This document shows, in pieces, positions 19,366-29,524 of a DNA stretch of 64,000 nt; the first letter of the stretch is position 1, and every line of letters starts with the position of its first letter. Origin of the DNA: Erwinia pyri (lineage in GTDB: Bacteria; Pseudomonadota; Gammaproteobacteria; Enterobacterales; Enterobacteriaceae); the NCBI RefSeq assembly GCF_030758455.1, contig NZ_CP132353.1, positions 2,480,001 through 2,544,000 on the forward strand. The letters are read 5' to 3'. The translations under genes and the position numbers were made by a program. The notes under the pieces are model-generated. The model ran no database searches and was not told the DNA's origin. It saw only the letters and a list, made by a program, of their open reading frames with translations.

Positions 19366-20382
19366 TTAGGAATTATCCTGGATGATATTAATTAACCGCT
19401 GTTTTGCGCCTATTTTCCAGGCGCGGAATCGACTTTCATCTAATCCTGCAGCCTGCATAGATTGCGACAGGATATCTGGCGGCGCATCCAGTGATTCATC
19501 CGCCAGCTCAAACACACCCCAATGGATGGGTATGCTGATCGGTTTATCCAGCGCCTGATGCAGAGAGACAGCCTGTTCAGGATCCATATGCTGCCCGCGC
19601 ATGAACCATTTCGGTGCATAAGCGCCTACGGGTAAGGCAGCCAGATTAAAGGGACCCAGCCGGCGAGGGATCTCCAGTAAATTTTCCGTATAGCCGCTGT
19701 CGCCCGTAAACCAAAAGTTCAGCGCCTTCACTTTGACCACCCAGCCACACCAGAGCGAACGATTTCGATCGTAGGGGCTTCTCATGCTCCAGTGCCTGGC
19801 AGGAACCGCATGAATCGTCATGGCATCAAGGCTGGTGCTTTCCCACCAGTCAAGCTGGGTAACGTTTTTAGCCCCCGCCTTACGAAACCAGGATTCCAGC
19901 CCCAGCGGCACAACAAATTCAACCTCAGGAAAGCGCCTGAGGATAGCTTTGATGGTGGGCTTGTCCAGATGATCATAGTGGTTATGCGAAATCAACACCG
20001 AGCTCAGGGAGGGCAAATCCTCAATCTTTAAGGCGGAAGGTGTCTTGCGTAGCGGACCATAAAAACGCAACGGCGAGGCACGCTTCGACAGGGCAGGATC
20101 GATAAGCGTATAACGATCGTCAACACGCAATAATACGCATGCATGGCCCAGCCACCAGACCGCATCCTCCTGACCGCTGAGATCGGCCTTCTGCCACCAT
20201 TGGGCAGTAAAGCTCTCGTAGCCATGGGCGGGAGGAAAAGGGAGCCCTTCCGCCTTACGCTCTTTTCGCCAGCGTTTGAGGTCGCCACTTTGCCGCAGAT
20301 CGGGTTCAGGATTGCGGAAGCCTTCAGGCGTATGATGAGCCTTGTCGGGATCGTACCAGGGATTTTGCCACGCCATTGCCAT
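19366..20382 (-). CDS. Metallo-beta-lactamase-fold hydrolase, NAPE-PLD/RomA type
   Basis: The 338-residue product has the beta-lactamase-fold metal motif HNHYDHLDKP (HxHxDH), WLGHACVLLRVDDRYTLIDPALS at the domain start, FTGDSGYTENL with the bridging Asp, and the late metal His in PIHWGVFEL. This pattern marks the N-acyl-phosphatidylethanolamine phospholipase D-like group, also called RomA/UlaG-like. No signal peptide is seen, so it is probably cytoplasmic. It is inserted between yobF and yebO, where E. coli has no such gene. True substrate unknown. Confidence 0.88.
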   Translation of the reverse strand: MAMAWQNPWYDPDKAHHTPEGFRNPEPDLRQSGDLKRWRKERKAEGLPFPPAHGYESFTAQWWQKADLSGQEDAVWWLGHACVLLRVDDRYTLIDPALSKRASPLRFYGPLRKTPSALKIEDLPSLSSVLISHNHYDHLDKPTIKAILRRFPEVEFVVPLGLESWFRKAGAKNVTQLDWWESTSLDAMTIHAVPARHWSMRSPYDRNRSLWCGWVVKVKALNFWFTGDSGYTENLLEIPRRLGPFNLAALPVGAYAPKWFMRGQHMDPEQAVSLHQALDKPISIPIHWGVFELADESLDAPPDILSQSMQAAGLDESRFRAWKIGAKQRLINIIQDNS

Positions 20383-20400
20383 GCGTCCTTAACAGATAAA

Positions 20401-20673
20401 TTAACGTTCCGGGATCAGACGGGTGAAATCTTTGTTGTCAGGCTCGCTCTGAGCGGCGGCTTTCTCTTTACCCGCCACGGAATCGGTGAGACGACGCAGC
20501 AGCGCGTTCTGCCGCTTCTGCTCTTCCAGCAGCGCTTCCAGTAGCTGGATCTGCTGGCTGGCCCTGACGCTGGCGCGGTTAACAAAGAACCAGGCAATCA
20601 GCCCTGCTATGACCAACGCTGCCGTAAACCCCATTGATGCCAGACCCACCGCGCCATTTGTTAAATCGTTCAT
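20401..20673 (-). CDS. yebO: YebO family single-pass membrane protein
   Basis: The 90-residue protein has a transmembrane helix (about 15-33, ending WFFVNRAS) followed by a coiled-coil-like stretch IQLLEALLEEQKRQNALLRRL and a charged tail ending FTRLIPER. This is the YebO family, encoded in the yobF-yebO neighbourhood of E. coli. Function unknown. In E. coli the PhoQ-inhibitor gene mgrB follows upstream; no ORF resembling it occurs in 20674-20913. Confidence 0.93.
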   Translation of the reverse strand: MNDLTNGAVGLASMGFTAALVIAGLIAWFFVNRASVRASQQIQLLEALLEEQKRQNALLRRLTDSVAGKEKAAAQSEPDNKDFTRLIPER

Positions 20674-20913
20674 AAATGCCTCAACCTACTTACTTCCACT
20701 GCAGACCGTGCAGACCTGCGAAGATTCTACCCGCTCGGCCGCGAATTGATAGCCAGCTCACATAAATTTAGGAACCTTCGCGCAGGAGAAAGCACCCGCT
20801 TTGTGTATCCTCAAAGCAAATTGCGATCTCGCCCACACCTTACTGCTATGATGAAGCCTGGCAGCGAGGTGGAAACGCCAGGATTGCTGTCTGATAAATT
20901 ATAAGGGGAACAC

Positions 20914-21150
20914 ATGAGATTTTTAGTTCGCATTGTTGCGCTGTTGGTGATTGTCTGGCTGGCCCTGCTGGTAACGGGTTATGGGGTGCTGGCGGGAAGT
21001 ACAAAGAACGTGGCAGGTTTAGGGTTACAGTGCCAGTATCTGACGGCACGCGGCATGGTTACAGCCCAGTATCTGCACACGGATAGCGGTGTGGTAGGCG
21101 TGACGGATTGTCCGCTGCTGAAGAAAAGCACTGAGGTTGTCGATAATTAA
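20914..21150 (+). CDS. yobH: YobH family small exported protein
   Basis: The 78-residue protein begins MRFLVRIVALLVIVW, a signal or membrane anchor, then GYGVLAGSTKNVAGLGLQC and YLTARGMVTAQYLHT. Two cysteines in the mature part suggest a periplasmic disulfide. It matches E. coli YobH in length and place, divergent from yebO and convergent with kdgR. Start ATG follows AAGGGG. Function unknown. Confidence 0.93.
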   Translation: MRFLVRIVALLVIVWLALLVTGYGVLAGSTKNVAGLGLQCQYLTARGMVTAQYLHTDSGVVGVTDCPLLKKSTEVVDN

Positions 21151-21156
21151 AAATCA

Positions 21157-21184
21157 GGGCCAGAGTGAGTCTGGCCCCCTTTTC
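21157..21184 (+). terminator. yobH terminator
   Basis: GGGCCAGA (21157-21164) pairs with TCTGGCCC (21170-21177), followed by CCTTTT. The T run touches the kdgR stop codon, so the hairpin serves the convergent pair. Confidence 0.75.
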
Positions 21185-21974
21185 AGAAAGGATAGTGGTG
21201 ATACCCCATCTGCCCGGAGAGCACTTTCGCCGCCTGATGCAGTAACGTGACGTAGCCACTCTTCTCCTCTTCAGAGAAGCGGATAGTAGGAAAAGAGATA
21301 CTGAGTCCGGCAATCACCACGCCAAAACGGTCAAATACGGGAACGGCAATACAACGCAGCCCCTCTTCCTGCTCTTCATTATCCTCGCCAAAGCCTTGCG
21401 ATCTGACTTTATCCAGCACCGGCAACAGCTCTTCCGTGCTGCCAACTGTTCTCGGCGTGCTGCGGGTGTAGTTTACCCCCGCCATAATATCCTGCACCTC
21501 AGCCCTGTCACGCCAGGCGAGCAAAACCTTGCCAATGGCCGTGCTGTAAAGAGGATTGCGGCGCCCGATGCGTGAGTACATGCGCAGGTTATAGAGGGAG
21601 TCGATTTTGTGAATATAGACAATGCTGTCATCTTCCAGCGCGCCAAGATGGATGGTTTCTTTGGTCTGGCGGGAAATTTCGCGCATCTGAATATCTGCGC
21701 TGCGGATCAGATCGACATTCTGTAGCGCTTTGGCCCCCAGCTCGAACAGCTTCAGAGTCAGCGTGTACTTCTCAGAGTCACCCTCCTGATCGACATAGCC
21801 TAACGTTTTCATGGTTTGCAGAAAGCGATACACCGTGCTTTTGGACATCATTACCCGCTGTGAAAGCTCGGTAATACCATGTTCGCGCTCTTCTCCCAGC
21901 GCCTGAAGAATACCAAAAACTTTCATCACGGAAGAGACTGCATCCGGTTGCTTATCTACTTCGCCAGTTGCCAT
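21183..21974 (-). CDS. kdgR: IclR-family repressor KdgR
   Basis: KdgR represses pectin/2-keto-3-deoxygluconate catabolism and related genes until KDG binds. The 263-residue protein has an N-terminal winged helix (HGITELSQRVMMSKSTVYRFLQTMKTLGYV, about 32-61) and a C-terminal IclR effector domain (RIGRRNPLYSTAIGKVLLAW, then EEGLRCIAVPVFD). Length equals the E. coli protein. A KdgR-box-like palindrome lies upstream, suggesting autoregulation. In plant-associated Erwiniaceae this regulon is relevant to pectinolysis, though no pectinase is in the window. Confidence 0.96.
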   Translation of the reverse strand: MATGEVDKQPDAVSSVMKVFGILQALGEEREHGITELSQRVMMSKSTVYRFLQTMKTLGYVDQEGDSEKYTLTLKLFELGAKALQNVDLIRSADIQMREISRQTKETIHLGALEDDSIVYIHKIDSLYNLRMYSRIGRRNPLYSTAIGKVLLAWRDRAEVQDIMAGVNYTRSTPRTVGSTEELLPVLDKVRSQGFGEDNEEQEEGLRCIAVPVFDRFGVVIAGLSISFPTIRFSEEEKSGYVTLLHQAAKVLSGQMGYHHYPF

Positions 21975-22003
21975 TACCGGGACCTTATTTTTGTTTTATA
22001 AAA

Positions 22004-22021
22004 AATGGAACACTATTTCTA
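22004..22021 (-). promoter_or_regulatory. KdgR-box-like site upstream of kdgR
   Basis: Read on the minus strand, TAGAAATAGTGTTCCATT agrees at about 13 of 18 positions with the remembered KdgR operator ATGAAACATTGTTTCATT. It sits about 30 bases before the kdgR start. Confidence 0.4.
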
Positions 22022-22169
22022 GTATACGTTTTGCAGGATGGGCGGTGCAATGCTGGCGGGAAATTAACTCTGGACATATCTGCTGATAGTTTTCGCCGTG
22101 AATCAACCTGGAATACTTTATGAAAAATCATTAGCATAATGATATTCACACTCCTGACTATTTAACCCT

Positions 22170-23546
22170 ATGCCAACAACCTCCCCAGCAGATGGATTAC
22201 CGGTTCCGCAGCGCTACGGCGCCATCATGGCTATCGCCATGGGCATAACCGTTGCCGTACTTGACGGCGCTATCGCCAACGTTGCCCTGCCAACCATCGC
22301 CAGAGAGCTGCAGGCGAGTCCGGCAGAATCGATCTGGATCGTCAATGCCTACCAGCTGGCGATAATCATCTCCCTGCTCTCGTTATCCTTCCTGGGAGAT
22401 ATCCTTGGGTACCGCCGCATTTACCAGGCAGGTCTGGTGGTCTTCACCTGTACCTCTCTGCTCTGTGCCCTTTCTGGCTCGCTGGAGATGTTAACCTTTG
22501 CCCGCGTGCTGCAAGGGTTTGGGGGCGCAGCCCTGATGAGCGTGAACACAGCGCTGATCAGGATTATTTATCCCCAGCGTTATCTGGGCCGGGGGATGGG
22601 CATTAACTCTCTGATCGTGGCGGTATCAACCGCAGCCGGTCCAACCGTGGCAGCCGCTGTCCTCTCCGTGGCCTCGTGGAAATGGCTGTTTCTGATCAAC
22701 GTGCCGGTAGGCCTGGCAGCCCTTTATCTGGCGTTTCGTTTCCTGCCTGACAACATCCAGAAGGCGAAAGAGCAGCGTTTCGACGTGCCCAGCGCCATCA
22801 TGAATGCGCTGACCTTTGGCCTGCTGATCTCCGCCTTAAGCGGCTTTGCTCAGGGTCAGAGCGGTAAGCTGGTGCTGTGGGAGCTGGTGGCGCTGGTGAT
22901 TGTCGGCTTCCTGTTTATTCGCCGTCAGCTAAAGATGCCCTTCCCTTTGCTGCCTGTGGATCTGCTGCGTATCCCGATTTTTTCGCTGTCGATTGGCACC
23001 TCGGTCTGCTCTTTCTGCGCCCAGATGCTGGCAATGGTGTCGCTACCCTTCTTTCTGCAAACCGTTCTGCAACGCGGAGAAGTCGCCACCGGCCTGCTGC
23101 TCACGCCGTGGCCGCTGGCTACCATGGTGATGGCGCCCATAGCTGGCCGCCTGACGGATCGCTATCATGCCGGCCTGCTTGGCGCTATTGGGCTGGCGAT
23201 GTTCGCCGCCGGGCTGTTTTCACTCGCCCTGCTGCCTGATTCCCCCTCCGATCTGAATATCATCTGGCGAATGGCGCTCTGCGGTGCCGGTTTCGGCCTC
23301 TTTCAGTCGCCTAACAACCACACCATCATCTCTTCTGCTCCGCGTCACCGTAGCGGAGGCGCCAGCGGCATGCTGGGTACCGCTCGTCTGCTGGGACAAA
23401 CCAGCGGTGCGGCGCTGGTTGCACTGATGTTTAATCTGTTTGGCGCTCACGGCACTCACGCCTCTCTGCTGCTGGCCGGGAGTTTCTCCAGCTTAGCGGC
23501 GGTGGTCAGCGCCCTGCGGATTACCCAGCCACGGGCCAGCGCCTGA
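22170..23546 (+). CDS. yebQ: DHA2-type MFS efflux transporter (YebQ-like)
   Basis: A 458-residue polytopic protein with 14 predicted helices typical of the drug:H+ antiporter-2 family: motif D1-like LDGAIANVALPTIA in helix 1, WIVNAYQLA in helix 2, GDILGYRR (motif A) and GPTVAAAVLSVASWKWLFLINVPVG (motif C region). It lies divergent from kdgR and convergent with htpX as yebQ does in E. coli. Substrate not known. Confidence 0.92.
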   Translation: MPTTSPADGLPVPQRYGAIMAIAMGITVAVLDGAIANVALPTIARELQASPAESIWIVNAYQLAIIISLLSLSFLGDILGYRRIYQAGLVVFTCTSLLCALSGSLEMLTFARVLQGFGGAALMSVNTALIRIIYPQRYLGRGMGINSLIVAVSTAAGPTVAAAVLSVASWKWLFLINVPVGLAALYLAFRFLPDNIQKAKEQRFDVPSAIMNALTFGLLISALSGFAQGQSGKLVLWELVALVIVGFLFIRRQLKMPFPLLPVDLLRIPIFSLSIGTSVCSFCAQMLAMVSLPFFLQTVLQRGEVATGLLLTPWPLATMVMAPIAGRLTDRYHAGLLGAIGLAMFAAGLFSLALLPDSPSDLNIIWRMALCGAGFGLFQSPNNHTIISSAPRHRSGGASGMLGTARLLGQTSGAALVALMFNLFGAHGTHASLLLAGSFSSLAAVVSALRITQPRASA

Positions 23547-23549
23547 AAA

Positions 23550-23600
23550 TTTGCTGAATGAAAAAAACCGGGCATAGCCCGGTTTTTTTCATTCAGCAAA
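23550..23600. terminator. Bidirectional terminator between yebQ and htpX (24-bp perfect palindrome arms)
   Basis: The arm 23550-23573 is the exact reverse complement of 23577-23600 with a three-base ATA loop. The GC core CCGGGC/GCCCGG is flanked by A7/T7, so it terminates in both directions. Confidence 0.9.
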
Positions 23601-23604
23601 ACGA

Positions 23605-24486
23605 TTACTTCAGATACTGACCGCTGCGCAACGCTTCAATACGCTTATCCAGAGGAGGATGCGACATAAACAGCTCGCTCAGCGATTTCGACTTGCCGTT
23701 GATGCAGAAAGCCATCATGGTGCTGGCTTCCTGCGGCTCATAGCTGGTTTTAAGACGCTGAAGCGCGGCGATCATTTTCTCACGTCCAACCAGCTTAGCG
23801 GAGCCGGCATCGGCGTGGAATTCACGATGACGTGAGAACCACATCGTAATGATGCTTGCCACGATGCCAAACACCAGCTCCAGCACCATCGACACGGCGA
23901 AGTAGACCATCGGGTTACCGTTGTTGCCTTCACCTTCGTCACGGTTGCCGGAGAGGAAGCCGGAGGCCAGCTGCGCCAGAATACGCGAGATAAATATCAC
24001 AAAGGTGTTCACAATCCCCTGAATCAGGGTCATGGTCACCATATCACCATTTGCGATGTGGCTGATCTCGTGCGCCAGTACCGCTTCCGCCTCATCACGG
24101 CTCATGTTCTGCAGCAGCCCGGTGGAAACCGCCACCAGCGACGCATCACGACGAGCACCGGTAGCAAAGGCGTTGATATCAGGCGCGTGGTAGATCGCGA
24201 CCTGAGGCATCGCAATGCCCGCCTGCTGAGCCTGCTGACCAATGGTCTGCATCAGCCAGCGTTCGGTCTCATTGCGGGGTTGTTCAATCACTTCACCGCC
24301 GACGGAACGCAACGCCATCCACTTCGACATCAGCAGTGAAACAAACGCACCGCCGAAGCCAAACAGACCTGCCATGATCATCAGGCCCTGTACACTGCTT
24401 GACTGGATCCCTGTCAGGCTGAGGATCAGCCCAAAGACCAACATTACGCCAAGGTTGGTCAGCAGGAAAAGCGCAATACGCATCAT
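23605..24486 (-). CDS. htpX: Membrane zinc metalloprotease HtpX
   Basis: HtpX (M48B) works with FtsH in quality control of inner-membrane proteins. The 293-residue protein has two N-terminal helices, the zinc site HEISH in [14 protein letters not shown] (near residue 140), the third zinc ligand Glu in [14 protein letters not shown], and two central hydrophobic segments. Length equals E. coli HtpX. Family is CpxR- and heat-induced in E. coli. Confidence 0.97.
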   Translation of the reverse strand: MMRIALFLLTNLGVMLVFGLILSLTGIQSSSVQGLMIMAGLFGFGGAFVSLLMSKWMALRSVGGEVIEQPRNETERWLMQTIGQQAQQAGIAMPQVAIYHAPDINAFATGARRDASLVAVSTGLLQNMSRDEAEAVLAHEISHIANGDMVTMTLIQGIVNTFVIFISRILAQLASGFLSGNRDEGEGNNGNPMVYFAVSMVLELVFGIVASIITMWFSRHREFHADAGSAKLVGREKMIAALQRLKTSYEPQEASTMMAFCINGKSKSLSELFMSHPPLDKRIEALRSGQYLK

Positions 24487-24684
24487 AAAATTTCTTCTTC
24501 CTCAGTTAACAAATTCGCTTATAGCGGATAACTATCCTATGGGCTGGCAAAAACATTTCAAGCACTCTTAATCTTTAAGTGCCTAAAAAGACATAACTTT
24601 ACACAATTAAGCGGGAATATCCGGGGTAAGAGACATTCATCTCATTTCAGGGATCGGGAATGGAATGGTAAACCGGGGAGGAAT

Positions 24685-24716
24685 AAAAAAAAGGGCACAG
24701 ACTCTGCTGTGCCCTT
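24685..24716 (-). terminator. prc terminator
   Basis: On the minus strand AAGGGCACAG and CTGTGCCCTT (24691-24716) form a 10-bp stem followed by a run of T (A at 24685-24692 on the plus strand), just after the prc stop. Confidence 0.85.
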
Positions 24717-24721
24717 CGGGT

Positions 24722-26761
24722 CTATTTTGCTGCCGCTGGCGGCGTCTGAGCTTTTGCAAGCTGCGCCAGGTCGTTAGCAATATTTACCGTTTCATCAAGA
24801 TAGGGATCGGGCTCTTTATAATCTTTTGGCAGGTCATCCAGCTTAGCCAACGGCTTTTTGCCTTCCTGCTGAAGACGGGCATTGATCCGTTCAAGACGCA
24901 ACGCATCATCTTCATGGTTCTCTTTCTCACGCTCGGCAAGGTTCAGAGAGATGATATTGCGTTTGTCCTTCATCGCGTTAAAGCGCGCGATATCTTTAAT
25001 GATGTACTGGAACTCGCGATCTTTAGCGATGCGATCCTGATGCTCTTTGATCAACTGCGGCTCAAGAGAGGCCAGGTCGCCCGATTTGGTGTAACTGGCC
25101 GCATTGATGCTGTCCCACGGCAGCGCGTTATCTTCAAACTTCTCGCCGGTCTCTACCGCTTCCACGCCGGTTGGCATCAGCAGGTCGGGCGTCACACCCT
25201 TACGCTGAGTGCTGCCGCCGTTAATGCGGTAGAACTTCTGAATGGTGTACTGAACAGAGCCCAGCGCAGGCCATTCTGGACGCAGCATTTGATCGTAGAT
25301 ACGGTTCAGTGAACGATACTGCTGAACAGTGCCTTTACCAAAGGTCGGCTCACCGACAATCAGCGCACGGCCATAATCCTGCATCGCAGCGGCAAAGATC
25401 TCGGAAGCTGAGGCACTGAAGCGGTCAACCAGCACCACCAGCGGGCCTTTGTAATAGACAATGCCATCGTTGTCGCTGTCTTCGCGCACTTTGCCATTGT
25501 TATCACGAACCTGAACCACCGGGCCGCTTGGGATAAACAGGCCAGAGAGGGAAACCGCCTCGGTAAGTGCGCCGCCGCCGTTGGTTCTCAGGTCAATGAC
25601 CACGCTGTCGACATTTTGCTTCTGCAATTTCTGCAGCTGTACCTTCACATCATCTGTCAGGCCAACATAGAAGCCGGGAATGTCCAGCACGCCAACTTTT
25701 TTGCTGCCAACGTTATGAACGGACATTTTCACCGCGCGATCTTCCAGGCGGATTTTCTCACGCGTCAGCGTGACAAAACGGGTTTTAGTCCCCTTTCCGG
25801 CTGGCAACACTTCCAGGCGCACCTTACTGCCCTTCGGTCCTTTGATCTGGGCCACAACGTCATCAAGACGCCAGCCGATCACATCCACTACTGGCTTACC
25901 TGGCTGACCGACGCCGACAATACGATCGCCCACGGTGATCGATTTGCTCTTGGCTGCCGGGCCGCCCGCCACCATTGAGTTAATGACCGTATAGTCATCA
26001 TCCATCTGCAGCACCGCACCAATACCTTCCAGAGAGAGGCTCATTTCAGTATTGAACTGCTCGGTGTTGCGAGGAGAGAGGTAGTTGGTATGCGGGTCGA
26101 TTTCGTGCGCGAACGCGGTCATCGCCAGCTGGAAGACATCTTCGCTGTTGCTCTGCGCCAGACGACGGATAGCAAACTGATAGCGCTTGGTCAGCACTTC
26201 GCGGATCTCTTTCTCTTCTTTGCCGGTCAGCTTCAGGCTCAGCTCGTCATATTTGACTTTGGCATCCCACAGCTGATTCAGCTCTGCCGTGGTTTTCGGC
26301 CACGGTGATTTGCTCCGGTCGATATCAATCGTATCGTTACCGGTGAAATTCATTGGCTTATCCAGCACCGATAACGCGTACTGATAGCGCTCAAACCGGC
26401 GTTTCTGCGCCAGATTGTATAAATCATAAAATACATCCAGCTTTCCTGACTTTAGCTCATCGCTTAACGTCGTTTTTTTGCTGGCGTACTGGTCGATATC
26501 TGAGGTCAGCAGCAGGTTATGGCTGTAGTCCAGCAGATTAAGATAGCGCGCAAAAATCTTGACCGAAAAATCTTTATCAAGATCGAACTGACGATAATGC
26601 GAGCGGGTAAAACGCGAAGTAACGCGTTCACTCACTGTCGCATGCTGTGGTTCCTGGTGAAGCTGAGGAATTTGATCGGCACGCGTAATATTATCGGCGG
26701 CGAAAACGTTCCCTGCCAGCAGCAGACCTGCAATAACGGTGGTTCTGAAAAAATTGTTCAT
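24722..26761 (-). CDS. prc: Tail-specific protease Prc (Tsp)
   Basis: Prc is a periplasmic S41 protease that degrades proteins with nonpolar C-termini, including ssrA-tagged ones, and processes FtsI and MepS with NlpI. The 679-residue product has a signal peptide ending NVFA, a PDZ domain (about 240-330, YTVINSMVAGGPAAKS), and the catalytic Ser-Lys pair in VDRFSASASEIFAAAM and GEPTFGKGTVQ. Length matches the family. It lies just downstream of proQ, 19 bases apart, as in E. coli. Confidence 0.97.
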   Translation of the reverse strand: MNNFFRTTVIAGLLLAGNVFAADNITRADQIPQLHQEPQHATVSERVTSRFTRSHYRQFDLDKDFSVKIFARYLNLLDYSHNLLLTSDIDQYASKKTTLSDELKSGKLDVFYDLYNLAQKRRFERYQYALSVLDKPMNFTGNDTIDIDRSKSPWPKTTAELNQLWDAKVKYDELSLKLTGKEEKEIREVLTKRYQFAIRRLAQSNSEDVFQLAMTAFAHEIDPHTNYLSPRNTEQFNTEMSLSLEGIGAVLQMDDDYTVINSMVAGGPAAKSKSITVGDRIVGVGQPGKPVVDVIGWRLDDVVAQIKGPKGSKVRLEVLPAGKGTKTRFVTLTREKIRLEDRAVKMSVHNVGSKKVGVLDIPGFYVGLTDDVKVQLQKLQKQNVDSVVIDLRTNGGGALTEAVSLSGLFIPSGPVVQVRDNNGKVREDSDNDGIVYYKGPLVVLVDRFSASASEIFAAAMQDYGRALIVGEPTFGKGTVQQYRSLNRIYDQMLRPEWPALGSVQYTIQKFYRINGGSTQRKGVTPDLLMPTGVEAVETGEKFEDNALPWDSINAASYTKSGDLASLEPQLIKEHQDRIAKDREFQYIIKDIARFNAMKDKRNIISLNLAEREKENHEDDALRLERINARLQQEGKKPLAKLDDLPKDYKEPDPYLDETVNIANDLAQLAKAQTPPAAAK

Positions 26762-26780
26762 GCCCTGATTGGCCTCCGTA

Positions 26781-27461
26781 TCAGAACTGCAAGTGTTCTG
26801 CGCGTACTATCATTGCCAGGCCGGAAGCCAACTGTACCCGGACGCCATCTTTGGTAATTTCAAGAATGGTTGCGTCCATCGCACTTTTGCCCGCGGTGAC
26901 TTTGATGTTCTGGCCGACTTGCAGCGCTGCGGTATCGGTAACGGGTTTGGTTTGTGCTGGCTGACGCTCTGCGGAAGGCGCGCGCTCGGTGCTACGCTGC
27001 GGTTTGCTGCGAACCTGACGTGGCTGCTCACCTTCGGCAGAAGGTTTACGGGCTGGTTTACGAGGACGACGTGGTGCGCTCTCTTCGCCAGCTTCGCGTT
27101 TTTTGGCCTGCTGCTTTTCGCGCTGAGCCTGAACGCGTGCTTTGGCTTCTTCGAGTTGCTTACGCGCATGTTCAACGTGCTGCTCTTCGAGAACGCCACA
27201 GTCGGCACCATCCAGATCGACGCGAATCGCACCGGCTTTAATGCCGTACAGATAGCGCCAGCTGGACGTGTACAAACGCAGCGCAGAGCGAAGCTGAGTT
27301 TTACTCAGGCTCATTTCGCCCTGCACGCGGTCGACTAAATCCTGAAAGATGCCGATCTTAAGGGGGCGTGCTTCGCCTTCGGCGCTAAAGCATTTTGGGA
27401 AACGCTCGGCCAGAAAGGCGATGACTTCTTTGCTGCTATTCAACTTGGGTTGATTTTCCAT
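26781..27461 (-). CDS. proQ: RNA chaperone ProQ
   Basis: ProQ is a FinO-domain global RNA-binding protein that stabilises small RNAs and mRNA 3' ends. The 226-residue product has the FinO-like domain (residues 1-120, with [21 protein letters not shown] and [22 protein letters not shown]), a basic Ala/Pro/Arg-rich linker, and a C-terminal Tudor-like domain ([10 protein letters not shown] to the end). prc follows directly on the same strand. Confidence 0.97.
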   Translation of the reverse strand: MENQPKLNSSKEVIAFLAERFPKCFSAEGEARPLKIGIFQDLVDRVQGEMSLSKTQLRSALRLYTSSWRYLYGIKAGAIRVDLDGADCGVLEEQHVEHARKQLEEAKARVQAQREKQQAKKREAGEESAPRRPRKPARKPSAEGEQPRQVRSKPQRSTERAPSAERQPAQTKPVTDTAALQVGQNIKVTAGKSAMDATILEITKDGVRVQLASGLAMIVRAEHLQF

Positions 27462-27557
27462 GAAATTTCCTGATTACAACGGGTTTGCCAATCAGCGCAG
27501 GCATGAACAGGCGTCATTATAATGACACCATCGGCAAATGCTACGTGATCCAGCGCT

Positions 27558-28058
27558 TTAGCTGCGTTTCATGTGAATAAATTTTTCCACATCAGACCCG
27601 GCAAGCACCTCACACAGCCCGTCAGTAAGGATTTTAAGCCCCGCTTCGTCTTCACTGTCGAAGCGGTTATATTCCACGCTATCGATATCCAGTACGCCAA
27701 TTGTCTCGCCATTTACCACCAGCGGCAGCACAATTTCAGCATTACTGGTCGCGTCGCAGGCGATGTGTCCGGGGAAAGCGTGCACATCATCTACGCGTTG
27801 AATCTGGCTTTCAGCCACTGCTGTTCCGCAGACGCCACGGCCCACGGGAATACGCACACAGGCAATTTTCCCCTGAAACGGACCCAGTACCAGCGTGTCG
27901 GCTTCGGTCAGCAAATAAAAACCTGCCCAGTTAACACCTTCAAGACGCTCATAAAGCAGCGCACTACAGTTGCCCATTGCCGCCAGAAAACTGGTTTCGC
28001 CAGCGATAAGCGCGCGCAAATCACGGTTCAGGTCCGAATAAAACTCTGCTTTTGTCAT
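27558..28058 (-). CDS. msrC: Free methionine-(R)-sulfoxide reductase MsrC
   Basis: MsrC is a GAF-domain enzyme that reduces free methionine-R-sulfoxide. The 166-residue protein has the family pattern YERLEGVNWAGFYLL, with three conserved Cys in IACVRIPVGRGVCGTAV and GHIACDATS that carry out catalysis and disulfide exchange. It is E. coli yebR, located between proQ and letA here too. Confidence 0.95.
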   Translation of the reverse strand: MTKAEFYSDLNRDLRALIAGETSFLAAMGNCSALLYERLEGVNWAGFYLLTEADTLVLGPFQGKIACVRIPVGRGVCGTAVAESQIQRVDDVHAFPGHIACDATSNAEIVLPLVVNGETIGVLDIDSVEYNRFDSEDEAGLKILTDGLCEVLAGSDVEKFIHMKRS

Positions 28059-28279
28059 TTTTTAACCATTGTGGAAACGTGTCATGAGGCCCATGATGGC
28101 CCCTTGTTTAAATAAGCATTAATTATCCAGACGGACAAGGTGAATCATTGCGTTAGTTAATATACCCTTAGTCTGTCTGAAGCCTTAAGCATGACCCTGA
28201 CGTGTCATTACCCTTTTAGGGCGATAAAATTTAACCCCGCCCTGCACCTGCGCTGCCCGGGCCTGAGAATCTCAGGATT

Positions 28280-29524
28280 ATGAAAATACACGCCATTAGC
28301 CATGCTCTGCCTCAGGCACGTTATCAGCGTTGCCCCCAATGCGATACCCTTTTTTCCTTACCAGATGTTAAATCCACTCAGTCCGCGCACTGCCCTCGCT
28401 GCAATGCCCGAATAATGAATGGTCGTGACTGGTCGATGACGCGGCTCTGTGCCATGGCCGTTACTATGCTGCTGCTGATGCCTTTTGCCTTCAGCGAATC
28501 GTTGATGAGCATTCGCCTGATCGGGACTACTATCCGTGCCAGTTTGCTGGAGGGAATAACCCAGATGGCGCAGCAGGGAGATGTGATTACCGCCTCTATG
28601 GTGGCCTTTTGCACTATCGGTGCCCCCGCTACGCTGGTGACCTCTATTGCCTATCTCTATTTCGGTCATCGTCTGGGCATGAATCTGCGCCCGGTGCTGC
28701 TGATGCTGGACCGGCTGAAAGAGTGGGTAATGCTGGATATCTACCTGGTGGGGATCGCCGTCGCCTCGATTAAAGTAAAGGATTATGCCGATATCACCCC
28801 GGGCGCCGGGCTTATCGCCTTTGTTTCACTGACGGTGCTGAGTGTGATCACCCTGATCCACCTGAATGTAGAGCAGCTGTGGCACCGCTTCTATCCGCAA
28901 CCTCAGCCAAATGTGGCGCTGGAGAAGCTGCGGGTCTGCCTGAGCTGCCACCACACGGGCTTACCGGACCAGCGTGGCCGCTGTCCGCGCTGTCATACGC
29001 CGCTCTATTTTCGTCGGCACTTCAGCCTGCAAAAGTCCTGGGCGGCTTTGATCGCCGCCATTGTTTTGCTAATCCCGGCGAATTTACTGCCGATTTCTAT
29101 TATTTATTTGACCGGCTCACGGCAGGAAGACACCATCCTTTCCGGTATTATGTCGCTGGCATCCGGCAACATTCCCGTCGCAATTGTGGTGTTTGTCGCC
29201 AGTATATTAGTGCCATTCACTAAGGTGATTGTTTTGCTGACGTTGCTAGTCAGTATCCATTTCAAATGTGAGCAGGGCCTGAAAACCCGCGTTCGCCTGC
29301 TCAGGGTTGTCACCTGGGTCGGACGCTGGTCTATGCTGGACCTGTTTGTTATTTCGTTAACCATGTCGCTGGTCAATCGCGATCAGCTTCTGGCTTTTAC
29401 CATGGGACCGGCAGCCTTCTATTTCGGCTCGTCAGTCATACTCACTATCCTTGCCGTTGAGTGGCTGGATAGCCGTTTACTTTGGGATGCACATGCAACA
29501 GGAAACGCCGACTACACCGATTAA
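28280..29524 (+). CDS. letA: Lipid transport membrane protein LetA (PqiA-like)
   Basis: LetA is the inner-membrane partner of the MCE protein LetB in intermembrane lipid transport. The 414-residue protein has two halves, each starting with a four-cysteine zinc module (CPQCDTLF...CPRC near residue 20 and CLSCHHTG...CPRCHTPL near 215) followed by four membrane helices. The 3' end overlaps letB by 38 bases. It is E. coli yebS. Confidence 0.95.
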   Translation: MKIHAISHALPQARYQRCPQCDTLFSLPDVKSTQSAHCPRCNARIMNGRDWSMTRLCAMAVTMLLLMPFAFSESLMSIRLIGTTIRASLLEGITQMAQQGDVITASMVAFCTIGAPATLVTSIAYLYFGHRLGMNLRPVLLMLDRLKEWVMLDIYLVGIAVASIKVKDYADITPGAGLIAFVSLTVLSVITLIHLNVEQLWHRFYPQPQPNVALEKLRVCLSCHHTGLPDQRGRCPRCHTPLYFRRHFSLQKSWAALIAAIVLLIPANLLPISIIYLTGSRQEDTILSGIMSLASGNIPVAIVVFVASILVPFTKVIVLLTLLVSIHFKCEQGLKTRVRLLRVVTWVGRWSMLDLFVISLTMSLVNRDQLLAFTMGPAAFYFGSSVILTILAVEWLDSRLLWDAHATGNADYTD

